Positions 1 to 6,387 are shown, counted from the first letter of the stretch. The stretch: DNA of 10,503 bases from Caldiserica bacterium UBA4822 (GCA_002402295.1 DHFO01000003.1:1-10503); one strand, 5' to 3'. Numbers and translations are program-made. The notes: generated by a model not told the origin, from the letters alone.

Positions 1-30
1 CAGGGCCCCGTGATTCTGACACAACGATGA
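1..30 (+). CDS. map: Methionine aminopeptidase, C-terminal end (partial)
   Basis: The first frame of the window is open from base 1 and reads QGPVILTQR before a TGA at 28-30. A Gly-Pro-Val-Ile-Leu-Thr ending is typical of type I methionine aminopeptidase, the enzyme that removes initiator methionine from nascent proteins, and map normally lies directly upstream of infA in the spc operon. The stop overlaps the infA start in an ATGA arrangement (27-30), which suggests translational coupling. Only nine residues are visible, so the call rests on this short tail and on gene order; the catalytic part lies outside the window. Confidence 0.65.
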   Translation, partial: QGPVILTQR

Positions 31-242
31 ACAGGAAAGAAGTTATAGAAACAGAGGGCGTTATAGTGGAAACCCTGCCGGGGACGATGTTCCGCGTTAG
101 GCTGGCCAATGGGAAAATTGTGCTGGCTCACATCAGCGGAAGGATGAGGCTCAACTTCATCAAGATTCTCCCGGGGGATAGGGTGCGGCTTGAGATCACA
201 CCATATGACCTCTCGAAGGCCCGTATCACATACCGACTGTAG
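27..242 (+). CDS. infA: Translation initiation factor IF-1
   Basis: This encodes IF-1, the small OB-fold protein that occupies the ribosomal A site on the 30S subunit and helps IF-2 and IF-3 select the initiator tRNA. The 71-residue length is normal. The family signature is nearly continuous: ETLPGTMFRV at 15-24, LANGK at 26-30, AHISGRMR at 34-41, then LPGDRVRLEITPYDLSKARI at about 48-67. The ATG overlaps the stop of map by four bases (ATGA), and no Shine-Dalgarno is visible just upstream, so initiation probably depends on ribosomes finishing map. It is followed 29 bases later by rpmJ, the usual neighbour. Confidence 0.97.
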   Translation: MNRKEVIETEGVIVETLPGTMFRVRLANGKIVLAHISGRMRLNFIKILPGDRVRLEITPYDLSKARITYRL

Positions 243-256
243 TTGCTGACGAGTAG

Positions 257-263
257 AAAGGAG
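257..263 (+). promoter_or_regulatory. Ribosome binding site of rpmJ
   Basis: AAAGGAG lies between infA and rpmJ. Two in-frame ATGs follow, at 266 and 272. The spacer from the site is only two bases to the first and eight to the second, so the site supports initiation at 272. That choice also gives the canonical MKVRPSVKK amino terminus of L36. Confidence 0.8.
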
Positions 264-271
264 TCATGACG

Positions 272-388
272 ATGAAAGTGAGACCTTCAGTAAAGAAGAT
301 CTGTGCCAAGTGCAAGATCGTTAAGCGGAATGGCACGCTCATGGTGATCTGCGACAATCCGAAGCACAAGCAGCGCCAGGGCAAGTAA
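272..388 (+). CDS. rpmJ: 50S ribosomal protein L36 (bL36), zinc-binding form
   Basis: This 38-residue protein of the large subunit begins MKVRPSVKK and contains a complete zinc ribbon, Cys11, Cys14, Cys27 and His32, followed by a basic tail (KHKQRQGK). Family knowledge: L36 binds 23S rRNA near the base of the L7/L12 stalk, and lineages carry either a zinc (C+) or a zinc-free (C-) form. This is the C+ form. Start at 272 was chosen over the in-frame ATG at 266 from Shine-Dalgarno spacing. The TAA stop merges into the AAAGGAGG site of rpsM, which starts ten bases later, consistent with tight operon coupling. Confidence 0.96.
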   Translation: MKVRPSVKKICAKCKIVKRNGTLMVICDNPKHKQRQGK

Positions 389-398
389 AGGAGGAATA

Positions 399-773
399 GT
401 GGCTCGTATTAGTGGTATTGATCTTCCCGCAGGGAAAAGGGTGGGTGTTGCCCTTACGTACATCTACGGCATCGGCAAGTCCAACTACAAGATGATCTGC
501 AAGATTGCTGGAGTTTCTGAAGAAAAGAAAGTCAAAGACCTCACCGAAAGCGAGATCCTGTCACTTCAGAAGGCCATCAATGACAACCTGGTCGTCGAAG
601 GCGATCTGCGCCGCGAGGTTTCCACGAACATCCGCCGGCTCATGGAAATCAACTGCTACCGAGGAGTTCGCCACAAGAGAGGGCTTCCGGTACGCGGTCA
701 GCGTACCAGGACGAATGCCCGGACCCGCAAGGGACCCAAGAAGACCGTCGGCGCAAAGACGTCAAAGACATAG
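399..773 (+). CDS. rpsM: 30S ribosomal protein S13 (uS13)
   Basis: S13 sits in the head of the small subunit, contacting 16S rRNA, S19 and, through bridges to L5, the large subunit; its basic tail approaches the P-site tRNA. The 124-residue product has the family start MARISGIDLP, the YIYGIG turn at 21-26 and the strongly conserved basic tail GLPVRGQRTRTNARTRKG at 95-112. The start is a GTG at 399, preceded by AAAGGAGG at 387-394 with a four-base spacer. Length and ends match the family. It lies between rpmJ and rpsK as in most bacterial alpha operons. Confidence 0.97.
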   Translation: MARISGIDLPAGKRVGVALTYIYGIGKSNYKMICKIAGVSEEKKVKDLTESEILSLQKAINDNLVVEGDLRREVSTNIRRLMEINCYRGVRHKRGLPVRGQRTRTNARTRKGPKKTVGAKTSKT

Positions 774-790
774 GCTAAAGGGGATCGCAC

Positions 791-1186
791 ATGGCAGATA
801 TTAAGAAGAAAGTAGTAAAGCGGAAGAAAGAAAAGCGTGTTGTTGGCGAAGGGAAGGCCTATGTGTTCTCATCGTTCAACAACACCCTAGTCACAATTAC
901 GGATGCCCAGGGCGACACAGTCTGCTGGGGGTCGTCCGGAAGCAGCGGGTTCAAGGGTTCAAAAAAGGGAACTCCATTTGCGGCCCAGGTCGCTGCGCAG
1001 AAGGCGGCTGAGAAGGCAATCGCGATGGGTATGTCACGCGTCAACGTATTCGTAAAAGGTGCTGGGTCGGGTCGTGAGATAGCCGTCCGCGCTCTGCAGT
1101 CTGCTGGCCTGAACGTTGCGTCCATTAAGGACGTTACTCCCATTCCACACAATGGATGCAGGCCCAGAAAGATTAGAAGGGTCTAG
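791..1186 (+). CDS. rpsK: 30S ribosomal protein S11 (uS11)
   Basis: S11 lines the platform of the small subunit near the mRNA exit site and pairs with S6, S18 and S21-type partners. The 131-residue product has a Lys/Arg-rich start (2-16), the conserved AYVFSSFNNTLVTITD stretch at 23-38, KGAGSGRE at 89-96 and the carboxy-terminal DVTPIPHNGCRPRKIRRV signature at 114-131. AAAGGGGA at 777-784 precedes the ATG. The TAG stop (1184-1186) runs into the AGGAGG of rpsD. Nothing is unusual apart from the extra basic residues at the amino end, which vary freely in the family. Confidence 0.97.
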   Translation: MADIKKKVVKRKKEKRVVGEGKAYVFSSFNNTLVTITDAQGDTVCWGSSGSSGFKGSKKGTPFAAQVAAQKAAEKAIAMGMSRVNVFVKGAGSGREIAVRALQSAGLNVASIKDVTPIPHNGCRPRKIRRV

Positions 1187-1195
1187 GAGGCGACC

Positions 1196-1825
1196 ATGTC
1201 CAGATATATCGATGCATCGTGCCGGAAGTGCCGGGCACTGAACACGAAGCTGTTCCTGAAGGGCGCCCGCTGTTCGAGCAATAAGTGCGCAATCGAGCGG
1301 GGCAAGCTCGGACCCGGACAGCACGGAGTGGACCAGAAGTTCCGGAAGGACAGCGACTACGAGCTCCACCTCAAGGAGAAGCAGCGCCTCCGCTTTGCCT
1401 ACGGCCTCGGCGAGCGCCAGTTCAGAAGCTACTTCGAGCTAGCCAACTCGCAGAAGGCTATTCCCACGGGCGGCAAACTGGTGGAACTCCTGGAGCGTCG
1501 CCTTGACAACGTTGTGTACCGCATGGGTATCCAGCCAGGCCGCAAGTCAGCGCGACAACTGGTATGCCATGGCAACGTGCTTGTCAACGGGCACCGCGTG
1601 GATATTCCATCGTACCAGGTGAAGGTCGGCGATGTCGTCAGCCTTACCGATACGGGAAAGTCCATGATAGGAGTTCAGGAGTCTGTTGCCAGCAAGCCTG
1701 CTACTCCAGGGTGGCTTTCATTCAACCCAGACAAGCTTGAGGGCTCTGTTCTTGCCATTCCAACCGCTGAGCAGATCGGGGTTCCGATCAATACGCGTCT
1801 TGTCATCGAGTACTACTCGAAGTAG
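1196..1825 (+). CDS. rpsD: 30S ribosomal protein S4 (uS4), zinc-finger form
   Basis: S4 is a primary 16S rRNA binder that nucleates assembly of the 30S body and, in many bacteria, represses its own operon. The 209-residue protein carries four amino-terminal cysteines, C9, C12, C26 and C31, the spacing of the zinc-binding S4 known from Thermus. The globular region follows, with the S4 RNA-binding domain from about 100 to 160 (RLDNVVYRMG at 102-111, VLVNGHRVDIPSY at 128-140). The carboxy end reads NTRLVIEYYSK. AGGAGG at 1185-1190 overlaps the rpsK stop. Placement between rpsK and rpoA is found in Clostridia and many other phyla but not in Bacillus subtilis. Confidence 0.97.
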   Translation: MSRYIDASCRKCRALNTKLFLKGARCSSNKCAIERGKLGPGQHGVDQKFRKDSDYELHLKEKQRLRFAYGLGERQFRSYFELANSQKAIPTGGKLVELLERRLDNVVYRMGIQPGRKSARQLVCHGNVLVNGHRVDIPSYQVKVGDVVSLTDTGKSMIGVQESVASKPATPGWLSFNPDKLEGSVLAIPTAEQIGVPINTRLVIEYYSK

Positions 1826-1834
1826 GAGTCTGTC

Positions 1835-2770
1835 ATGGTAGAAGGGCTTGAAGGAATCAGACTCACGTCGACGGAAGAAACGGCCGAGTACGGCAAGTTC
1901 ATCTTCGAGCCATTGCAACACGGCTACGGAACAACAATGGGCAATGCACTTCGCCGGGTGCTGCTGTCTTCAATCCAGGGGAGCGCACCAGTGGCAATCA
2001 AGATCAACGGTGCACTCCACGAGTTCACGTCCCTGCCAGGCATCAAAGAGGACCTTCAGGAGTTGATCTTCAACATCAGGAATCTGCAGGTGTCCATTGT
2101 TGAGGGCAATGAGGCAACGTTGGTATTGAAGCACAAGGGCAAGGGTATCGTGACCGCGCAGAACTTCGAGAAGAATTCGCTTGTGAAGCTCTACAATCCC
2201 GACCTGCGGATTGCCGAACTGTCAGGGGATGACAGCAGCATCGAACTTGAAGTGATGCTCAGGACCGGGGTCGGGTATGTCAGCAGTGAGGAGAACTATG
2301 AGTTGCTGGGTGGCACGGTCGATACGATTGCTGTTGACAGTATCTACTCGCCAGTACGCACGGCAAACTTCAGCATTGAACCCGTCCGCATCAAGCAGAA
2401 GGCCGACTACGAACGTCTGGTTATCGAAATTGCCCACTTTCCGACGGTGAGTGCCCGAGCGGCTCTCAAGGAAGCACTCGGCATCATCGAAGGCCATGCG
2501 CGTCAGTTGCTAAGGTGTCTTGAGACTGCAAAGGCATCGAGCGCGGTCTTGGAAACTCCGGAATCAACCCAAGATCTTGGCTCCAAGAGCATGGAGTCGG
2601 TATCTGGGGTCAGGGCCCGTTGGGTTGAGGTGCTCCGCAAGGCAGGAATCGAGACTGTGTCTGATTATCTGAACCATCGTGCTGACACGATCTCGGGTTT
2701 TGGGGACGCCGGGCGCAAGAGCGTGGACGATGCTCTGCGGGACGCTGGCATGATCATTCCAGAAGAGTAG
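1835..2770 (+). CDS. rpoA: DNA-directed RNA polymerase subunit alpha
   Basis: Alpha dimerises to scaffold beta and beta' assembly, and its carboxy domain contacts UP-element DNA and activators. The 311-residue product has an amino-terminal domain at about 1-230 with the dimer and assembly motif GYGTTMGNALRRVLLSS at 30-46, LPGIKEDLQE at 67-76 and VDSIYSPVR at 167-175. A linker runs to about 250, and a helix-hairpin-helix carboxy domain covers 251-305 (VLRKAGIETVSDYL, then GDAGRKS at 290-296). Aligned by eye, the DNA-contacting Arg265 of E. coli corresponds to R262 here, and the Gly296/Lys298/Ser299 group is kept. The residue equivalent to Asn268 appears to be Glu265. The RBS (1824-1828) overlaps the rpsD stop. 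Confidence 0.97.
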   Translation: MVEGLEGIRLTSTEETAEYGKFIFEPLQHGYGTTMGNALRRVLLSSIQGSAPVAIKINGALHEFTSLPGIKEDLQELIFNIRNLQVSIVEGNEATLVLKHKGKGIVTAQNFEKNSLVKLYNPDLRIAELSGDDSSIELEVMLRTGVGYVSSEENYELLGGTVDTIAVDSIYSPVRTANFSIEPVRIKQKADYERLVIEIAHFPTVSARAALKEALGIIEGHARQLLRCLETAKASSAVLETPESTQDLGSKSMESVSGVRARWVEVLRKAGIETVSDYLNHRADTISGFGDAGRKSVDDALRDAGMIIPEE

Positions 2771-2808
2771 CGCGTCGACGCAAACGTGACGAGAGGAGTA
2801 TTTGTGCT

Positions 2809-3165
2809 ATGAAGCATGGAAGAAAGCTCAAGAAGCTTGGAGTATACAGCGGATTACGCACCATGATGCTGCGCAATCTTTCGACGTCCTTGATCGAGAA
2901 GGGACGTATTGAAACAACCGTTACTCGGGCGAAGTCTGTCAAGCGAGTCGTAGAGAAGCTCATTACAACTGCAAAGGTCGACAATCTGACAACCCGTCGG
3001 AAACTGCATTCGTACCTGTTGTCGCAGGAAGCGGTCGATCAGGCGTTTACCCTGGCTAAAGAGCGCTACCTTTCGCGGCCAGGTGGGTACCTGCGTGTTC
3101 TGAAGACCGGGTATCGCAGGGGCGATGCTGCCGAGCTGGCAATTCTGGAGTTTGTCGAGAAGTAG
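2809..3165 (+). CDS. rplQ: 50S ribosomal protein L17 (bL17)
   Basis: L17 binds 23S rRNA near the polypeptide exit tunnel. The 118-residue protein shows the family pattern: MKHGRKLKKL start, LRTMMLRNLSTSLIEKGRIETTVTRAK across 17-43 (the long loop and helix), and RPGGYLRVLKTGYRRGDAAE at 90-109 before an acidic-hydrophobic end. AGGAG at 2794-2798 precedes the ATG by ten bases. A 38-base gap separates it from rpoA. The TAG stop abuts the ecfA1 ATG without a single spacer base, so this gene, usually last in the alpha operon, appears to run on into the transporter genes. Confidence 0.96.
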   Translation: MKHGRKLKKLGVYSGLRTMMLRNLSTSLIEKGRIETTVTRAKSVKRVVEKLITTAKVDNLTTRRKLHSYLLSQEAVDQAFTLAKERYLSRPGGYLRVLKTGYRRGDAAELAILEFVEK

Positions 3166-3993
3166 ATGACCCTTCGCCTCGATAGGGTCTCGTACCAGGT
3201 CGAGACCTCCGCGGGGGCCGTCGAAGTTCTCCATGACGTCGATCTGGAGTTGGCTGAAGGATCGATCTCCGCGATAGTTGGACCAAATGGCTCTGGGAAA
3301 AGTACACTAGCCCGCCTTGCCAGCGGGCTTTTGCGTGGTTCCTCCGGATCCGTCGCTCTTGTCGACGGATCCGGAGTCCAGACGAGCCGGGATGTCCGCC
3401 CTGGGCTGGATGTTGGGCTTGTGTTTCAGAACCCTGATAATCAGCTGGTGGCTACCACGGTGGAGGATGACATCGCATTTGGCCTTGAGAATCTGTGCCT
3501 TCCCCATGACGAAATGGTGCAGCGCGTGGACGACGCTCTCGATCTGCTTGGCCTCAGGAATTTCTGTGATTATCCGCCACATCGCCTCTCTGGTGGTCAA
3601 AAACAAAAGGTGGCTATTGCCGGTGTTCTTGTTATGAAACCTGCGTTTCTTGTGCTCGACGAGGCGACATCGCTCCTGGACCCCTCGAATCGCCGCGATG
3701 TCATGGACACTGTATTGCAGCTCAACCGCGAACTGGGCATCGGTGTGCTGATGGTGACGCATCTGCTTGAAGAAGTGATGGTTGCCTCGCGAGTCGGGGT
3801 CCTTGCAGACGGGAGAATGGTGGGATGGGATACTCCCCAGTCCGTGTTCTCGCAGCAGAGTGTCGTGGAACAGGGTGGGCTGGTGCTTCCTCTCAGCGGA
3901 CGGGCGTCGCTGCTGATGCAGGGGCGATGGCCGGAGTTTCCGCTGTGTCTGACAGCAGAGGAGTTTACGAGGGCAGCATGCCAATTGAACTGA
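3166..3993 (+). CDS. ecfA1: Energy-coupling factor transporter ATPase EcfA1 (CbiO-like)
   Basis: This is one of two ABC ATPases that drive ECF uptake transporters for vitamins or transition metals at the cytoplasmic membrane. In the 275-residue product, Walker A (GPNGSGKST) is at 39-47, the Q-loop glutamine is Q88, the signature LSGGQKQ is at 141-147, Walker B FLVLDE is at 161-166, and the H-loop histidine is H199. The DEATSLLD form after Walker B is typical of EcfA1 rather than EcfA2. The ATG follows directly on the rplQ stop with only a weak GAGAAG upstream, implying translational coupling. The carboxy end overlaps ecfA2 by 16 bases. Two inverted repeats lie inside the gene just after Walker A. 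Confidence 0.95.
   Translation: MTLRLDRVSYQVETSAGAVEVLHDVDLELAEGSISAIVGPNGSGKSTLARLASGLLRGSSGSVALVDGSGVQTSRDVRPGLDVGLVFQNPDNQLVATTVEDDIAFGLENLCLPHDEMVQRVDDALDLLGLRNFCDYPPHRLSGGQKQKVAIAGVLVMKPAFLVLDEATSLLDPSNRRDVMDTVLQLNRELGIGVLMVTHLLEEVMVASRVGVLADGRMVGWDTPQSVFSQQSVVEQGGLVLPLSGRASLLMQGRWPEFPLCLTAEEFTRAACQLN
3309..3332 (+). repeat. Terminator-like hairpin inside ecfA1
   Basis: A 7-bp perfect stem, AGCCCGC (3309-3315) with GCGGGCT (3323-3329), encloses a 7-base loop. The run TTTT at 3329-3332 follows, with its first T inside the stem. The shape resembles a weak intrinsic terminator, but it lies in the open ecfA1 frame about 145 bases after the start. Whether it stops polymerase is unknown. A stem of this size could also arise by chance in GC-rich coding DNA. 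Confidence 0.5.
3342..3376. repeat. 14-bp perfect inverted repeat inside ecfA1
   Basis: Arm one, CTCCGGATCCGTCG (3342-3355), is the exact reverse complement of arm two, CGACGGATCCGGAG (3363-3376), with a 7-base loop between them. It starts ten bases after the terminator-like hairpin. It encodes residues of roughly S59 to V71 of EcfA1, a variable surface segment between Walker A and the Q-loop. It could form a stable mRNA or cruciform hairpin, or serve as a dyad protein-binding site; no function can be assigned from sequence. Confidence 0.85.
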
Positions 3994-4841
3994 AGAACGT
4001 TGATTACGTCTATGACAGCGGCGAGCCCTTCGAGTACTTTGCATTGCGAGGGATCAATGTCCGCATCGATGAGGGCTCCTTCGTAGGAATAGTCGGGAGA
4101 ACCGGCTCTGGCAAGTCCACGCTGGTGGAGCACCTTAACGGGCTGCTGTTTTCAAGCCATGGCGAGGTCCTTGTCGACGGTCTGACCCTGTCGCGGGACC
4201 GAAAGGTACTGAGCAGCGTACGCCGCAAGGTCGGAATCGTGTTCCAGTATCCGGAAGATCAGTTTTTTGCTGAGACTATCTTTGAGGAAATCGCGTTCGG
4301 ATGTCGCAACTACGGTTTCAGCAAAGAACAGATTGATACCAGCGTACAGAAAGCAATGACCATCGTCGGGCTGGATCCCGGGCGCTTTCTGTCCCTGTCT
4401 CCGTTCCAGTTGAGCGGGGGCGAGCAGAGGCGGGTGGCGATTGCCTCTGTTATTGCAATGGGTCAGAAGTATATAGTTCTGGATGAACCTACGGCGGGGC
4501 TGGACTCGGGGTCCAAACTGACTGTGTTGGGCGAACTGGAATCGCTGCGCCAGTCGTCCAACGTCACGGTAATCCTGGTCTCGCACAACATGGACGAGGT
4601 GGCGGAGTTCTGTGAACGGGTTATCGTGCTGGATGAGGGCTCAGTGGCATTCCAAGGTTCTACTGAGGAGTTCTTCCGCAGTGCAGACCTAGTGAACAGG
4701 ACAGGTCTCGAGCTTCCGCAAAGCTACCGTCTGGCTCGCGCGCTCAAGGACAGCGGATGTACTCTACCCGTCGATGAATCCTCATCGGACAGATTCCTCG
4801 ATTCTCTTCACAGCTGGTTAGCGGATTCCGGGGTGCGCTAG
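3978..4841 (+). CDS. ecfA2: Energy-coupling factor transporter ATPase EcfA2
   Basis: This is the second ATPase of the ECF module and forms an asymmetric heterodimer with EcfA1 under EcfT. The chosen ATG gives 287 residues beginning MPIELKNVDYVYD, the normal family start. The frame is open further upstream but only as an overlap with ecfA1. Walker A (GRTGSGKST) is at 40-48, Q-loop Q90, signature LSGGEQ at 145-150, Walker B YIVLDE at 165-170, DEPTAGLD (the EcfA2 form) at 169-176, and H-loop H203. GAGGG at 3969-3973 lies four bases before the start. The gene overlaps ecfA1 by 16 bases and shares its last base with the GTG of ecfT. Confidence 0.95.
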   Translation: MPIELKNVDYVYDSGEPFEYFALRGINVRIDEGSFVGIVGRTGSGKSTLVEHLNGLLFSSHGEVLVDGLTLSRDRKVLSSVRRKVGIVFQYPEDQFFAETIFEEIAFGCRNYGFSKEQIDTSVQKAMTIVGLDPGRFLSLSPFQLSGGEQRRVAIASVIAMGQKYIVLDEPTAGLDSGSKLTVLGELESLRQSSNVTVILVSHNMDEVAEFCERVIVLDEGSVAFQGSTEEFFRSADLVNRTGLELPQSYRLARALKDSGCTLPVDESSSDRFLDSLHSWLADSGVR

Positions 4842-5647
4842 TGGCGATGTCTCGCAGTTTTGTCCTTGGCCAGCACTACCCAGGGGTTTCCGTCATCCAC
4901 CGGGCGGGTGCCCTGGCAAAGCTAACTGCCACGATTATTCTAATGGTCGCTGTCTTCGTGGCGACACGGACTCCGCAGTATCTGCCACTGGCGCTTGTGC
5001 TAGGCGCCGGGATTCTGCTTTCGGGGATTCCCCTGCGTTTCTTCGTGCGGGGGCTGAAGCCCATCGTGTTTCTCATTGTCCTGACTGTTGTCGTACAGAT
5101 GTTTTTTACCCCGGGGACGACGTTGTGGAGCTGGTGGTTTCTGCGCATCACGCGTGAAGGAGTTGTCCTTGCACTGTTCATACTGTGCAGGCTCGTCCTG
5201 TTGACGTTGACCAGCGTGCTGCTTACTGCCAGTACGTCCCCGATCGAGCTGACGGACGCCATTGCAGATTTCCTGAAGCCGCTGAGCCGCGTGGGCATAC
5301 CTTCTGCCGAGATCGCGCTTGTGATGAGTATCGCTATGCGCTTTGTACCTACCATTCTTGAGGAAACGGAACGCATCGTTCGTGCCCAGGTCTCACGGGG
5401 CGCCAAGATTGGTGAAGGCAGTCTTGTGGCACGCATGAAGGGCTTCATCCCTATTCTCATCCCGCTGTTTGTGTCGTCGTTTCGGCGGGCCGATGATCTT
5501 GCCGTGGCGATGGAAGCCCGTGGGTTTCGTGTCGGCAGCGAACGGACGAGATACCATGAACGACATTTCGGCTCAATTGATGTGTGTGTCCTGGTCGCAT
5601 CAGGGATAGCGCTTGCGGGGGTCATGCTTTGGCGGCTGTTCCTGTAA
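4841..5647 (+). CDS. ecfT: Energy-coupling factor transporter transmembrane protein EcfT
   Basis: EcfT is the membrane scaffold linking the two ATPases to interchangeable substrate-binding S components. The 268-residue protein has hydrophobic spans at roughly 28-42, 45-63, 72-90, 106-130, 153-172 and 246-267. A cytoplasmic helical segment carries the two coupling motifs: Ser-Arg-Gly at 185-187 (AQVSRGA, in place of the usual Ala-Arg-Gly) and Ala-Arg-Gly at 226-228 (AMEARGF). The stretch IALVMSIAMRFVPTILEETE at 158-177 and FRRADDLA at 214-221 are strongly family-like. The GTG at 4841 is preferred because GGGG at 4830-4833 is seven bases upstream; an ATG at 4847 is the alternative. No S component gene lies nearby. 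Confidence 0.94.
   Translation: MAMSRSFVLGQHYPGVSVIHRAGALAKLTATIILMVAVFVATRTPQYLPLALVLGAGILLSGIPLRFFVRGLKPIVFLIVLTVVVQMFFTPGTTLWSWWFLRITREGVVLALFILCRLVLLTLTSVLLTASTSPIELTDAIADFLKPLSRVGIPSAEIALVMSIAMRFVPTILEETERIVRAQVSRGAKIGEGSLVARMKGFIPILIPLFVSSFRRADDLAVAMEARGFRVGSERTRYHERHFGSIDVCVLVASGIALAGVMLWRLFL
5617..5621 (+). promoter_or_regulatory. Putative ribosome binding site for a TTG start of truA
   Basis: GGGGG lies seven bases before an in-frame TTG at 5629, inside the end of ecfT. The next in-frame ATG (5656) has no recognisable Shine-Dalgarno and would cut off the first beta strand of TruA (PVTVRMDIAYDG), so this site favours the TTG start. Confidence 0.45.
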
Positions 5648-6387
5648 CGGTTCGCATGGACATAGCCTACGACGGCTCGTTTGCTTTCGGTTTTCAGAAG
5701 CAGGAGACTCTTCCCACCGTTCAGGGTGTCATCGAGTCAGCTCTGAAGGCCGTGTGCGGGTCATTTGTGCCTGTTGTTGGCGCGTCACGCACCGACAGAG
5801 GCGTGCATGCGATGCAGAATGTCGTGAGTTTCGTGGTACAGGATGAACACGTGTTTGAGCGGGTGGATCGGAGGCTGCCCGTCATGATGCCCGAATGGCT
5901 GTCAATACGGAGCTGCCGTGCTGAGCAGGGCACGTTCAATGCCCGATTCTCTGCCACGGGAAAGTCCTATGCATACGTGTTTGTGAAGGAACGCCATTGG
6001 AACCCTTTTCTTGCGCGGTATGCATACAGGCTGTCGTATCCGGTCGAGGTCACTGCCATGAACGATGCTGCTCACGCGTTCCTGGGCACTCACGACTTCC
6101 ATTCGTTTGGCAACATTGATCCCAGCAGGCCTAATCGCGACACAATCTGCACCGTACACACGGCTGAGGTTGTCGAGGCGGATTCGTGGGTCATGTTCAT
6201 GGTTTCGGGGGATCACTTTCTGTACCACATGGTGCGTCGCATGGCGTACTTTGTGCTGAAGGCGGGGCAGGGGCGTGTCAGTGGGGTTACTCGTGAACGC
6301 ATCTTCGGTGGCGACGCTGATCCCCCGTACACCCGACAGGTTATGGCTGCCGGGGGTCTCTACCTTGTTGCAGTAGCTTACCCCTGA
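5629..6387 (+). CDS. truA: tRNA pseudouridine(38-40) synthase TruA
   Basis: TruA isomerises uridines 38, 39 and 40 in the anticodon arm of many tRNAs. From the TTG the product has 252 residues. The first strand and YDGSFAFGFQKQ lie at about 5-25. The catalytic aspartate is D56 in GASRTDRGVHA (51-61). FNARFSATGKSYAYVF occurs at about 100-115, FLGTHDFHSFG at about 145-155, a substrate-binding loop GDHFLYHMVRR at about 190-200, and the GLYLVAVAYP end. In the carboxy part the common N-I-V-G after Met-Val-Arg is replaced by R-M-A-Y, a modest divergence. The start overlaps ecfT by 19 bases; the ATG at 5656 is the alternative. Placement between ecfT and rplM is the usual Gram-positive order. Confidence 0.92.
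   Translation: MAAVPVTVRMDIAYDGSFAFGFQKQETLPTVQGVIESALKAVCGSFVPVVGASRTDRGVHAMQNVVSFVVQDEHVFERVDRRLPVMMPEWLSIRSCRAEQGTFNARFSATGKSYAYVFVKERHWNPFLARYAYRLSYPVEVTAMNDAAHAFLGTHDFHSFGNIDPSRPNRDTICTVHTAEVVEADSWVMFMVSGDHFLYHMVRRMAYFVLKAGQGRVSGVTRERIFGGDADPPYTRQVMAAGGLYLVAVAYP

Noticed and set aside
1503..1508. TTGACA -35-like hexamer inside rpsD
   Set aside because: No acceptable -10 element at 16-18 bases; the sequence is explained by S4 codons (Leu-Asp-Asn).
2334..2339. TTGACA -35-like hexamer inside rpoA
   Set aside because: No -10 element at suitable spacing; explained by coding sequence (Val-Asp-Ser).
2772..2781. 10-bp palindrome GCGTCGACGC in the rpoA-rplQ gap
   Set aside because: Short, no loop and no U-tract. 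Such palindromes occur by chance and nothing links it to regulation.
3825..3977. Upstream extension of the ecfA2 reading frame
   Set aside because: The extra residues lie over the ecfA1 coding end, do not resemble ATPase sequence, and the ATG at 3978 gives the canonical start with a GAGGG site.
5201..5212. Tandem TTGACG/TTGACC hexamers inside ecfT
   Set aside because: The candidate -10 (TTACTG) is poor and the region is conserved hydrophobic coding sequence.
4876..5625. Long open frame on the minus strand opposite ecfT (about 249 codons)
   Set aside because: It lies wholly antisense to a clear EcfT, has no family-like motifs and an Arg/Ser/Thr-rich composition typical of shadow frames in GC-rich DNA.
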